Program-made: the position numbers and the translations under genes
Assembly: GCA_025738555.1 (NCBI GenBank)
Contig: JAOVFP010000002.1
Coordinates: forward strand, 7,006,001 to 7,070,000
Source: Cyathus striatus
Taxonomy: Eukaryota; Basidiomycota; Agaricomycetes; Agaricales; Nidulariaceae
DNA length: 64,000 bases
Direction: 5' to 3'
Shown here: positions 33,544-44,602 of the stretch, one piece after another
Position numbering within the stretch: the first letter of the stretch is position 1
How the letters are laid out: each line of letters begins with the position of its first letter
Notes under the pieces: model-generated
Databases searched by the model: none
What the model saw: only the letters and a program-made list of their open reading frames with translations
What the model was told of the DNA's origin: nothing

Positions 33544-36259
33544 ATCAGGCTGATGGATGTCCATCATGATGAGGTGCTTCTCCCATGGGCAGGGGGTGAC
33601 TGGGGAGGTCATCTGAGGTGTCCATTAATATAGATATAGGTGGGGCATTAGCCCCCCCACTCATATCATCCCCTTGGGCAGTCATGGGAGGGTCGTTAGA
33701 CCTGCCAGCTTGGGGTGAAGCCTGATGAGGGATGGACACTTGTGACACCTGTAGTTGCATTGATTTGTCATCCAGTACTGGCTCCTGGGAGGAGATGACG
33801 AGCTGGCTTGGATCATGATAAGTTGGATCCCATGATGGGACATCCAGGTGGTCTGGTCAAAAGGGAGGATTTAGGTGGTGTGGATTCCTCCTGGATAAGT
33901 AATGGAAGGTGGATGCATCCCCCATCATCAGCCATAAGCCTGTTTATTGGTGTGTACTATTGAGGGCAGTGATGCGTTGCAAGGTATGGATCCGGTCCAG
34001 GTTGGCAGGCCCTGGTGTCCACCATCCTCCCCACTCAGGTATTTCGGGTGGTTCGCCGAAGATGGACAATCTCCATAGCTGCTTGTCATCGATGGTATCT
34101 AGTAGTTGGTGGAGGAAGAGCGTCCCTGCGTAGTGCTCTTCCAAGTAGTGGAGGCCATAGGAATATGCATGGTCAATCCACGCTGAAGGTATCCCATTTC
34201 ATATGAGGGATTCGACTACATCAGCTCACATAATGTTGGAAGCATGTGCTTCCTCGATATGGATTCACCTGAACATGAAGTTAGGTTCGAGTTGTGGAGT
34301 GAATGGCTCTCCAGGGTGGGTAGCATCCCACCAGGTGATCTCTTCCCTATATGTGTTGGGCTGGGCTGCAAGAAACGCCAACTCTCTGAGGTAAGCTGCT
34401 CATGCTGCCATCCCCATCAGGGCAGTGGCTCATCCTAGCGAATATCTGGATACAGGCCATCAACACACTTGGAAGCTGAAGTCTATCGCAATCCCCATGA
34501 TGGGGTTGTTGCTTTCGGGGTGTCCATGGTGAGCGATATATTGGCTTACTGTGTCCAAGTTCATGAGGTCACTGCTGCTGGGCATGGGTAGTCCAGCTCC
34601 TTCTGATGCATTACAGGTGTTTCCTGATAGAGATGTGGGTGGTCATTCAATAATGGGGAATCCCAACTGGTGCACTGTATCAGGGGTGGATATGCCACCA
34701 ACAAATGCTTCAGACATTAAGAGATGTTGCATTGTGTGGTCTCTATCCTCAGCCCAGGTATTCCCTGCTGCCAGTCTCAGGACACATAGGAGCTCGTATG
34801 CCTGTAGCCTGTCTTCTTCATATGCTGCGCTTTGAGCCAGAGCATTGAGACAATTAGCCCGTAGGGGGTTCATGGGGAACCTGCAGGGCATGATCCCATA
34901 GATGGGGCTATTTGGTACATATGATCAGTTGTGTCATGCTTCAATCCTGGAGGCCTCCATGGCGAGTGCCCCGGCATAAGTGGTGTTGGTCCTCCAGGAT
35001 ATGTATACAGTGGGTCCATACATGCTGGCAAGGGTATTGTCTCATTCCAGTGGTCCACAGTGGTTAGCTACCATACCAAAGATGTCTGGTATCTGGCCTG
35101 TCATCCCATCCTGGTCCTCCTGCCTTCTGGCCATTCATCAGTCGTACTGTTCTTGTGCTATTTGCATGTCCAGTTGTTCCTGAGCCCATTGCTTATCCGT
35201 CATCCATGATTCCCTTTCCAGGTCCATGGGTCGGTCTGGGTCATCATCTCCCAGGGTTACCTGGCTGTCCGGTAAGTCATGTTCCATGGAGGGGTTGTGC
35301 CTAGTGGTGCAAGGTGCACATATCGTGCCAGGGAATGTCAGGTGTGCGGTGGCCATCATCCATCCTTCCAGTTGTGGCAGTTCATGACCTTGTCCTGAGG
35401 TGGATGACGTCGCACTCCTTGACACTCATACTGGTAGTGCCCTTGTTGGGCAGGAGGTTCCTATGTGGGGGTAGTTGTCCCTTCTGGGGTAGTGTGAGCT
35501 TCCTGTCTGGAAGCTACTGTCTCTCCTGGGGATGTGAACATGCTCTGGTTGAGTATTGTTTTCCTTCCTGCTCCAGTGGAGTTGTAGGTGAGGGGGTTCC
35601 TCATGTCATCATTCACTGGTCCTCTGGTCTTGTGGTCTTTGCTCCACTTTTGCCCATTTATTCATTTCATGAGGTCAGTTTTGGTGCTCCTGGGGAGGGG
35701 TGTCCTCCCATGTCATTTGGCACTTTGTTTTCATTTGTTGAATTTCTGGTTTGAGTTGGTGGTTCCACATCTGTAATGCCTCATTTTTGGCCTGCAGGTT
35801 CCCCTGCTCTCGTTCCAAGTCATCTATTCTTGCGAATAGTGTTTCTAGTGCAAACATGATATCTGATGATATCTCTTCTTCTCATTCAAAGGATGCTCCT
35901 TCGTTCTGTAATCTTTCCAGCATTAGCTGGATTTCTCATTTATCCCTGCTTAGTTCCTCGTGTTCCTGCTCTATCAGGTCCCTTTCTGTGGCCTTTTTCT
36001 TCCCCTTGTCCCTCTTTCCTAGTTCTTTTCATTCTGCCTTTGTGTTGTTGCTGGGTGGTGGTGATCTGTCATTGGTATCATCCACTTCCATTTCTTTGAT
36101 TTGGCTCGTCTTTGGCATTTGTGCAGGTTGGGGTTGTCCCCAGTATGGTGGCCATGGTCCAAATGGTGGCATCATTGGTTGTTGGAATGGGTGTCCCATC
36201 TGTGGTGGATATGTGCCCATTGTCGTGTTCATTGGGTTAAAAGTATTGAATACACTCAC
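33544..36259 (-). pseudogene. Decayed gag-like coiled-coil protein, family unknown
   Basis: Starting at 36259 the frame reads MSVFNTFNPMNTTMGTYPPQ with a Met/Pro/Gln-rich head, then an acidic KEMEVDDTNDRSPPP linker. A long charged coiled coil follows (KGKKKATERDLIEQEHEELS, LETLFARIDDLEREQGNLQA). Pieces of the downstream part are readable in shifting frames: MNPLRANCLNALAQSAAYEE, EDRDHTMQHLLMSEAFVGG, HYAGTLFLHQLLDTID and RLSIFGEPPEIPEWGGWW. At least a dozen stops and frameshifts interrupt it; many stops are TAG/TGA where TGG or CAG would fit, in line with C to T decay. The architecture resembles multicopy retroelement-like proteins of agaricomycetes, but I cannot name the family. No reverse transcriptase or integrase is adjacent. 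Confidence 0.5.
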
Positions 36260-36479
36260 AATGATTGATTATTAGTGTTGGAACTTTGCTGCCACTGCCA
36301 CTCACCCTTAGGTATCCTGAGCCTGACCCGTACCCATACTTGCATGTGGACTGCGGGTAGTGAGTAACCTGCAGTATTTTTATCAATTTTAACTTACCGT
36401 GTACATTGCACACTCTTTAATTGAAGAAATAGTAATGTATTCTGTATTGTTAAATATATAGAAATAATATCAGTAGTAT

Positions 36480-37290
36480 AAACATGAAACACAGGGCTTA
36501 AGAATAAAATTGAGTGCTAATATAAAAGCAGAGTATTAAAAACAGGAATGAGGCAAAGAGTGTAAGAATGAGACAGGGAGCTTATGAACAAGATAAAGAG
36601 CATAGAAACAAAATAGAGGAATCAGTAACAAATCAACGATCTTAGGGATGATTCAGATAGGTAAATATTATAGCAGGAATAATAGGAATGAATCAAAGAC
36701 ACTAGACAAATAACATTGACAACCCTAATGAAGCAGAGGGATCACAAACTAAGTTTTGAGCTTAGAAATGAAGTATAAAATGTAGAAATAAAGTGGATCC
36801 AGTCTAAATGAAAAGGAGCGGCCCAGAGCGAAGTTGTGAGCCTAGAAATAAAGTATAAACAGTACAAACGAATCAGAACACTAGCAATGAAGTATAGACA
36901 GTAAAAACGAATTTGGTACAATCTAAATGAAGAAGAGGGGTCCGGCACAAAGTTGTGAGCTTATAAACAAGGAATAGATTGTCGAAACGAATCAGAGCCA
37001 CTAAAGATACAAAAGAGGAGTCAATATTGATGTAGTGAGCTTAGGAACGAAATAGAAACAGTAAAATGAAGAAGGCACAACATAAACTAAGCAGTGACTG
37101 TAAGAGCGAAGCAGAGCAATAAAAAATGAAGTATTGAAGTTAGGAAGGAAGAAGACACACTGAGGCCATAAATTTGAAGCAAACACCTTAAGAGTGACAC
37201 AGGTAACAGGTATTCGAAGCAGGCAGCAATATAATAATACTGAGGCTATGAGGTCAAGGCAGACACCTTATGAGTGATTACACAGTGTTG
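36480..37290. repeat. Degenerate purine-rich tandem repeat
   Basis: Imperfect units of about 35-45 bp are built from GAGCTTAGAAATGAAGTATA, AACAGTAAAAACGAAT and related words, strongly A/G-rich on the plus strand. Unit boundaries are blurred. It has no coding content; the minus-strand frames are repeat artefacts. Confidence 0.6.
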
Positions 37291-37444
37291 AGCTAAATGA
37301 GCAAAGGCGTTCGCCGGTGTAGCACTCACAAGTTCCTTACTTCTTTCATTCCCTTTCACCCTTTTATTTACTATACATCCAAGTGATACTTATAGACAGT
37401 ATATATAGACTATTAGATACATTCTTGCACCTCAGTCGTTGGAT

Positions 37445-37605
37445 TGTTATACTACACTGAGGTGAGGCTTATACTTACCATTTCATCATATCACACCCAC
37501 CAATTTATCACATGTAGATGAATAGATTAACTAATGTAACTTCTACGTGTGTATAGGTAATTGTATTGTTATACTACACTGAGATATAGATTAACTAATG
37601 TAACA
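37445..37605. repeat. Two-unit tandem duplication
   Basis: The word TTGTTATACTACACTGAG is repeated about 115 bp apart, and AGATTAACTAATGTAAC also appears twice. It follows the purine-rich array. Confidence 0.6.
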
Positions 37606-37649
37606 TTAATGTTTTACTTAGGGATACTGCTTTCTACATAGAGAACCTA

Positions 37650-39245
37650 CATTCGAAGCAGTTCATGAAGTAAACCATGAACTAGAATGAATCTGAGAGC
37701 ATAAAAATGAAGTATAATATTGGTTTTAAACTATTTATCACCTCCCTTTATGAATGGAGATGTCTCGTGCTTTTGATAAAATTAAATGGTGATTAGTGCA
37801 GCATATCTTGTTAAGTAGTTATCAATTCATCAATAATTAAAACTTAAGGCTAAAAGAATAAAAGTCTCTGCACCCTCACAGGATACTTTAATTTATATGT
37901 CTTATAAATAGATATCTATGAAAAAGACAGAATTTTGGTCTCAAAAGCTCATGGGTATGTTCAAGCACACGCAACACAACCCCGACAAAGGTGCCTGACT
38001 CCCAAGCGTGCTAACCAAACTTTATAACCGAAAGAAGAACAATCGAAGATTAAATCTAGATCTTAAATCGGCAACCGAGTTGCCGAAGCGTGGAATTTGA
38101 TTTTATTTGATGGTTTTGAGCGTGGTGCTCCGGCTTTCCATACGAAACGACATAACTTCCCACGGGTACAGCTGAAAGGCCTGGGAGTTGTATCGTCACA
38201 AGCGTCTACCGAGAGCTCAGTCGGAGTTGAAGTGGGCTTCTTGAGTCCAAGCTTCCAGCCGCGTGCTTTGACCGTTCTCATAGGCACATATATCTTGTTA
38301 TCCAACATTATTTTATACATGTAACTCTATCTCAAAACCAATAACTTCCTCTTGTTAATTGCAAGTCAATAGAGCTTGTGTAGCTCAATAGCCATTCATT
38401 CTCTTGAAGATCAATGTTTTAATAGTCAGCGCTGGCGAATGCAGTCGGAGTTCTGACGGATATTGAAAACAGCTGATGCGACTGCTTTGTATCGTCGGGG
38501 TGATGGGGTTGTCAAACCTCGGACAATACGAAATGAAGTTCACACGCTACAATCAATTACCTTGGCATCACGAAACAGCCAGGTTTGACTTCCCCTAATG
38601 CAGACAAATATAGGAGCAAGCTCCCCAATTAATCTTCCTCTCTCCTTTAATCAGCCTCAGTTGGCCTCAGGATCGAAACCACCTACCTTCCATGCATCCA
38701 AACTGCACGCTGACAGTGCATGTTATCGCAAAGATGACTCCCCTCACTGGTTACCTTCCCGTAAGGATCTATTGGAGGTTCTTCCGAATAGATTGCTACA
38801 GGTGACTGCGTACTGAGATTCCAAGTTCGCTTAACCTCGCTTACCAAAAATTTCAAATAAGTTGGACTTAGAGACGGTCAATAGACTTTGAAGTCTGTAG
38901 AGGCCTCATGACCCCTCTCCAAACTTCAAAAACTCGAATAAACCTCACTTAAGCACCCTTGGCAGCTTATATCTTAGATACCATCAGAATATCCCTTAGC
39001 AAAAGGATGTAGGGTTTCTCATGATGTGTTGCCGCATACTTACATTAGTTATCTGCGAATCGCAAAATCTATCGGCAACATGGCTTACGGGTATCAGAAT
39101 TTCTCCCCAATAAATTTTCGAACTCCGTTCTATCCATCTATTATGATCTATTCACAATAGATTCTTATGGGAAGGTATCCACTCATATTATAACTATAGA
39201 ATCTAAAATACATACAACAGAAACTATCGACTAGGTAAATAGTAT
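37650..39245. other. Gene-free stretch, nothing supported
   Basis: CpG-containing, unique-looking DNA. A minus-strand frame at 38063-38320 and a plus-strand frame at 38598-38816 lack domains or splice support. Confidence 0.35.
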
Positions 39246-40068
39246 TTATGACTGAATAACTTGATTAACAAGTTCATGGCCTATTTCCTCCATCACGTTA
39301 TCCGATTCTGGGTCCGAACGATTACAATTATGACTCCTTGATCTGACTTTATGCCACTCTTCCTCCGCCTCGATTTCGAGTTGACCTTGTACGAGATCAC
39401 AGCACGGGCAGCACAATGCAGTCATGTAGTCATCGAAACAGCCTCCATGAATTTTATAATGCTTGCGGATCTTTCCTCTCGTTGTTCCCTACACAAAGTG
39501 TGTTAAACGTCTGATTTTTTTTGTTAACGTACATAATACATACCTGACTTATCCAGCCGAAGCCAATAGGTAACTACAGACTTGCGTTTAATTATGTCTG
39601 AACATTAAAAAGTGCATACATACTGGATTGCAGCCAAAATCGAAAATACATTCGGAAATGCCACCAAAACAGCTGCAAAAGGAACACTTTCCATCATCAC
39701 CAACGAAAATGCCACTAGGATTGGGATGCGGTTCCTGGTTGTCCTTGAGGTATTTGAGGCGGCGTTTATTCCTTTTACGAAGCAAGCTGGGACACAATGT
39801 TGCAAAACAGCCTAGGAAGGTAGGTCAAATAAACTACATGACTTGAAGGAGTGTATGATCTACTCACAGGCTCTCACATCTTTTAGGGGGCTTTCGCATA
39901 GACCATATCTCCAGCCTCATTTGTCACTGTGATCTAAAGGGAGACTATCAATGTACAAAGTAGTACTCATGGTTGGAATAGGTCGGGGTTGCTCCTAAAT
40001 GTAAAATTGTGATTAGAAAGTAAGATGACATGGTATATGCCTATGGTGTTAGTTACCTCGACTCGCAT
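39246..40068 (-). CDS. PLAC8-family cysteine-rich protein, with one in-frame TGA
   Basis: Exons on the minus strand: 40068-40057 (MRVE), 39994 to about 39870, then about 39814-39622, about 39573-39546 and 39486-39246. The spliced protein reads EEQPRPIPTM..., GWRYGLCESPLKDVRACCFA, TLCPSLLRKRNKRRLKYLKD, CSFCSCFGGISECIFDFGC, LPIGFGWISQ, GKIRKHYKIHGGCFDDYMTA and LCCPCCDLVQGQLEIEAEEE, ending in TAA at 39248-39246. The W..GLC, CCFATLCPS and CCPCCDLVQ blocks are the PLAC8 hallmarks; fungal members are small membrane-associated proteins linked to metal handling or cell size. A TGA (39919-39917) lies just before GWRYGLC. Either the gene is newly inactivated or the first intron is misplaced. All other exons are intact. 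Confidence 0.78.
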
Positions 40069-40990
40069 GGCGTACGAAAGAAAGAGCTCTGTTAGATTCT
40101 TTGCGCATATGAAACGGCTGCACATATTATATATACATACGTATTTGGCGCTGGTATCAGGCACTGTGGGACACAAACTTGTCGAGAGAAGTTTGCGAAG
40201 CCCGAACAGTGACCAGTGACTGGCCGTTTGAACTTTGAAGTTGTCTTCTAAAATTGTTTTCCACCACGTCACTGCACTATTTTGGTGATATCTATACTTA
40301 AGAGCCCATACGCTCAATATATGACCTTGACTTAAGAAAGCGCGAAAATTCAGTTTTTTGTGTGAATAAGATATAACGGCAACCAACATTCAAGAGTTTA
40401 TAACATATATTTTGATAAGCTCGTGAACATTCTGCAATACTAGAAATAATAATCTAGGAAAAGTTGAGCGTCCGATCGGCGCCCGAGCTCATAGGTTTTC
40501 ACAGGCAGGTAATAAATACTTACTTATCTGATCAAAAGAATGAATCAACCCCTTAATTTATCATAAATTTATGTCAGTTCCATGCGTACACGTAGGGAGC
40601 TCGTGACTCAAGCGCCTGCTTCACTTGGTCCCCACTGTTCTTTGCAAGTTCTTTCATATATTTACTATCTTCTCTAACGACAGTGTTGGGACATTGTTAA
40701 TGAAAATATCACAATACCACCGGTCATCACCATCTGCCAATTACAATTATTGCTGCTCTGAGAATTCGAATTAAAAAGTGCCATATCTGGATATTATTTT
40801 ACACAAACGTCAAAATATCGGATGTACGACGGTGATGAGTAGAAATATGACATGATAGAGAAGCCGACTAGGCGTCAGATAAGCTCTAGTAGTAGCGCTT
40901 GATATATTTCTCTGAGAAATCACATCATGATGTTTGACAATAGTCTGGCAAATCTATTGACACTAGAAATACACCTTGGGCCATTTGAGT
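40069..40990. other. Intergenic, nothing recognised
   Basis: Presumed 5' region of the PLAC8 gene. It has normal CpG content and no repeat or gene that I could identify. Confidence 0.35.
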
Positions 40991-41016
40991 ATAGGAATTC
41001 AGCGCTGAATTCCTAT
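40991..41016. repeat. Perfect 26-bp palindrome
   Basis: ATAGGAATTCAGC is followed directly by its reverse complement, with no spacer. It lies about 30 bp before a PLAC8 fragment. Confidence 0.9.
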
Positions 41017-41043
41017 GCTATAGATTCGTAGACTTGGAGCTGA

Positions 41044-41110
41044 TTTGATGACTACATGACTGCATTGTTCTGCTCCTGCTGTGATCTCGTGCAAGGTCAG
41101 CTCGCAATCT
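41044..41110 (+). pseudogene. PLAC8 gene fragment
   Basis: The plus frame reads DDYMTALFCSCCDLVQGQLA, nearly the same as the last-exon block of the PLAC8 gene 1.7 kb away but on the opposite strand. No other PLAC8 exon accompanies it. Confidence 0.7.
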
Positions 41111-41220
41111 TTCACATTGTACCAATATCATGTATCCTGCACTTTCATTCGAGAGTTTGTTACACAAAAGATATAATAAAAGTACTTTACACTTCGTGGT
41201 TTTACCACCGAAACTACTTA

Positions 41221-41867
41221 CACTCCTGGCTGCCGACATTTTTGCCGTTTGCAAAATCCATCCAAATTTGACCTCAATAACTTTAAATATTGACTGAACA
41301 TTTTGGCTGTCACAAAATGTTCACTATTGGCTAGTGCAAAATTGTAGACAAATATTACATTTTGTACATATTTTGTACGAATACAAATGATTCTTTTTGT
41401 TCTAATTTTAGCTTCATCAAAATAAGTGTCAAATGTAATGTTGTAAACATGTTTTGACCTCACGCAAAATTTATTGTTTTGCATGACTGCAAAACCTGTG
41501 CAAAATGAAACATTTTGCTTTTTCTCTTAAAGTAACAGGTTCAGCAGTTGTGTTATTTTAAGAGAAAAAGCAAAATTATTCATTTTACATGGGTTTTGCA
41601 GTCATGCAAAACAATAAATTTTGCGTGAGGTCAAAACACGTTTACAACATTACATTTGACACTTATTTTGATGAAGCTAAAATTAGAACAAAAAGAATCA
41701 TTTGTATTCGTACAAAATATGTACAAAATGTAATATTTGTCTACAATTTTGCACTAGCCAATAGTGAACATTTTGTGACAGCCAAAATGTTCAGTCAATA
41801 TTTAAAGTTATTGAGGTCAAATTTGGATGGATTTTGCAAACGGCAAAAATGTCGGCAGCCAGGAGTG
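41221..41867. mobile_element. 647-bp foldback element (near-perfect palindrome)
   Basis: The left arm begins CACTCCTGGCTGCCGACA; the right arm ends with its reverse complement. The arms are about 270 bp with a single visible difference (AAACATGTTT against AAACACGTTT), and pairing continues with few breaks to a loop of about 15 bp around 41543. It is flanked by the 3-bp repeat TTA. TSDs of 3 bp suggest a PIF/Harbinger- or CACTA-like MITE; the CACT ends favour the latter only weakly. Each arm holds the same 88-codon open frame (MQNNKFCVRSKHVYNITFDT...), which is probably fortuitous. Confidence 0.85.
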
Positions 41868-42549
41868 TTAGAGACTTGTTCGACCCAGGCAGCTATATCA
41901 GAGTTGTGATGTGCCAAATTTGTGATTTGTATTTAAATAGTACTAATATATTATGTAATACTCAAATAATCATCGCAAACCACAGGCTTTAAGTTCAAGG
42001 GAGAGAAAACACAGATAATGTATAAACTAGTATAAAGGTAGGAAACTATAGATTAAATATTCTTTCTAATACGAAATTACTCGGTTCAAGTACTGTTCAG
42101 ATTTGTTTCTATTCCAATTTATTACACTCCTAGAGTGGAAGAAGCCTAGGATTTCTCCTGGGATTGCTTGCTTTTCCTCCTCATTCCTGTCCTCCTTATA
42201 TATCTTCTACAAATAAAACTGTACAGTACCTATATATGGAAAGGAACTACTCTAGACTATTCTATATGACGACATAATGTTGTTTCCAACATATTGACCA
42301 TGCAGGAGCAACAATACATGTGGAATTCCATGTGGTAGATCAAACAGCGGGATAATTTCGGAGTACAAGTACGAAGTCACATGACGTGTTCCGGGCTATG
42401 CGTAACCGCAATAACCGGTTCGGAGATAACGGTTCTAACGCCTCGCGTTTGATCACGTGACAGGAACGCGGAATGCGTTCCTTAGCTAAGTTTCAATCAA
42501 GTACTGGGTGCATGTACATAGTCTTTTGGACTCTAGTAATTAGATAACA
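41868..42549. other. Gene-free stretch
   Basis: The left part follows the foldback element; the right part (about 42360-42500) is GC-richer with several CACGTG-like words. No gene or repeat boundary is resolved. Confidence 0.3.
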
Positions 42550-42790
42550 CACATCTAGTTGTATTTCCTTTAGTATATATCAATTAGATATTTCTGCTGG
42601 CAGTGCAGGACTCAACCCCAGCTCTCAGATGTCCCATTCCCTTAGTAATGTATTCAAAATAGAACACTTTGATTGGCAACTCGGGACTCATCCCAACCCT
42701 TGTACTCATGATGTGCATTACTAATACTGAGTGCTAATATTATATGACAAATAAAGAGATTTAACCATTAAATAGTTTTAAGGCATATCA
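42550..42790 (-). mobile_element. LTR relative at the 3' end of the epoxide hydrolase gene
   Basis: Read on the minus strand it starts TGATATGCCTT at 42790, as do the two solo LTRs. It contains blocks resembling their AACTCGGGACTCA and GGACTCAACCCCAGC motifs. It is shorter and more diverged, and its far end was not located. It joins the hydrolase reading frame directly. Confidence 0.6.
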
Positions 42791-43952
42791 GTTGACTTGG
42801 TCTTTCACCTCGAGAATGACCCAGTGTGCTGCGTCACACTCCTTGATCGCTGCATCACTGCAGAACCGTTGTGTAATAGGCTGACCGACAGGAGCCATGG
42901 CGACAACATCCTGCTTGTAGACACCAAAGAAGTTAGGCTTGGAGACAAGGTACTTTTCTTGGGGAATAGCTAAGATGTGATCATTAGATAACATTCCAGG
43001 AAGCATATGAATAAGGATATACCCTCAGTGTCCCCAAGGTCGACAGTAGAGGTCAACACCTTGTACCAAGTGAAAGGTTCAGCAAGGCCATTGGAAAGAA
43101 GAGAGTGTTTATGATTTTTTATCTCCTGTCCATGGATAAATAGCCGATCATAGCACGTAAGTAAATCGACATTACCTCCTCTGAGTACGAAGCAATGTCG
43201 GTATGTTTATTGCCTTCGATCCAAGCCCTGGTTGCACCAGTCTCAGCCACATTTGGAACCCAGAGACTAGGATCCTTGGCAAATAAGAGTGAGAAGAATG
43301 AATCAAACTAATTTAAGTGGGCTATAAGTAAATGTCTAAAGAAAAGAAAGAGGCAATGAGACTGACATTCTTCTCACAGAGGGCATCAGCATCCTCATCA
43401 GAAAAGAATTCCCAATAGCCTAAGACTTCGTGGCCACATGAGTTCTTCACCTGGATATTTGGAAGGTGAGAGTGCATACTTGAATGAAGGAAAGATGTAG
43501 AGTCGCACATGCTCCTTGAGGGCGTCGTAAGGCAGAAGGGGGTTGGGAACAATGTAGCTAATGGCAACGAATACAAAGGCAACGAAGTGCTCTGTGTACA
43601 AGCTAGTCAGACGACTAGCGACCTTGCTGCCCCAGTCATGACTGACTGCAATAATGCGATTGGAGATACCCTCTGCATCATGAATGTCTATGACATCCTT
43701 TGCAATGAGAGTCACTGCGTACAGGGCAGGGTTGGAAGGCTTGTCAGTTCTTCCATAGCCAAGCAGATCAGGGACTATGATGCCATAGTTCCTGCTCTGG
43801 AAGAAAGCAACCTGATAGCGCCAGTCGTAGGGAGTAGATGGGAAGCCATGAAGGAAGGGCAGAGTGGGCTTTCCAGCAGCAGGCTTGGAGAAATAATAGT
43901 TGTAAGCAAGACCACGAGATGTGATAGACTTTTTGTAGAGAGAGGAATCCAT
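42788..43952 (-). CDS. Alpha/beta-hydrolase, epoxide hydrolase type, C-terminally truncated
   Basis: Starts MDSSLYKKSITSRGLAYNYY at 43952. Landmarks are FLHGFPSTPYDWRYQ (oxyanion HGFP), VPDLLGYGRTDKPS, VSHDWGSKVASRL (nucleophile Asp), the lid part GHEVLGYWEFFSDEDADALC, WVPNVAETGATRAWIEGN, EPFTWYKV (lid Tyr), KPNFFGVYKQDVV and ECDAAHWVILEVKDQVN (base His). Introns lie after KEH (about 43515-43457), EKN, YSEE and GDTEG. All catalytic positions are present. The frame ends exactly where the LTR begins: the T and G of its terminal TG plus the next A form the stop codon at 42790-42788. Relatives usually carry a short further C-terminal helix, so about 10-15 residues are missing. Expected role: hydrolysis of epoxides to diols. 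The truncated protein may or may not fold. Confidence 0.85.
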
Positions 43953-43967
43953 GGCAGAGAAAGATGT

Positions 43968-44095
43968 GTGGTGTGAGTAGTCTCGGTTATCCATCCATTT
44001 ACAGTCGAAAATACCAAAAAGGATTTTCCAATGTAAACATCTGGGAAATGACCAGCGACGATGGGAGGGGTTTGCATTCCGTGGTTATCGGAAAT
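43968..44095 (-). promoter_or_regulatory. Epoxide hydrolase upstream region, also present inverted at 47.46 kb
   Basis: This 130-bp upstream segment (for example CAAACCCCTCCCA, TGGTCATTTCCCAGA(T/C)GTTTAC, TCGACTGTAAATGGATGG on the minus strand) recurs at 47462-47600 on the plus strand. It contains the in-frame start of a 14-residue extension MDNRDYSHHTSFSA before the likelier ATG. It probably includes the core promoter and 5' leader. Confidence 0.5.
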
Positions 44096-44327
44096 TCAGA
44101 AGGTCAGTTCAAGGCCTACTTTGCATGACTAAGCGTAAATTCTATGCTTTGTCAGCACTGCGAAAGCATGGTAAATGCAAGGTAAATGTATCGTGTCCTT
44201 CGCCCTCCACCATATATCTATCTAATTCTTACCTCATTCATGAAATTTTCAGCTTCTGTCGTTTATTATAATCTTATTTCATAATATATCAGTCGTTAAT
44301 GTGCTCCAGTATATTTATTCCTCAGTA

Positions 44328-44602
44328 CTGTATCAATACGACCAAGTGTTCACCACTTTTCAGCGTGACGGCCATGAACACTTGGACCCTCTGTTCAAAG
44401 GGCCATGCCGGGTGTGACAAAAGTTGTAAGTGTTCATGGGGATCTACGCGAACAAAGCAAGTGGCCGAAAATTCAACCTTAACCTCAATTTTTTCGCTGT
44501 ATCTCTGTTCAAAATGCTCCGTGACACATGATAAACAGGACATCTGTTCCTGTTCATGACCCTGTGTGACGCGTCACCGAACACTTGGTCGTATTGATAC
44601 AG
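44328..44602. mobile_element. 275-bp TA-flanked MITE
   Basis: Perfect 24-bp terminal inverted repeats begin CTGTATCAATACGACC and run into AAGTGTTC. TA lies on both sides (44326-44327 and 44603-44604), as for Tc1/mariner-type elements. The interior repeats GTGTTC/CTGTTC words. It is too short to code; the minus frame 44322-44543 is incidental. Confidence 0.85.

Noticed and set aside
36480..37290. CRISPR-like array
   Set aside because: Units are degenerate with no constant repeat/spacer structure, and the host is a fungus.
33270..37620. Complete LTR retrotransposon around the gag-like relic
   Set aside because: No direct repeat pair, primer-binding site or pol domains could be found.
41218..41909. 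Mirror-image 88-106-codon frames as a real protein family
   Set aside because: Both arise from one palindrome; no known domain and AT-rich composition. Kept only as a note on the foldback element.
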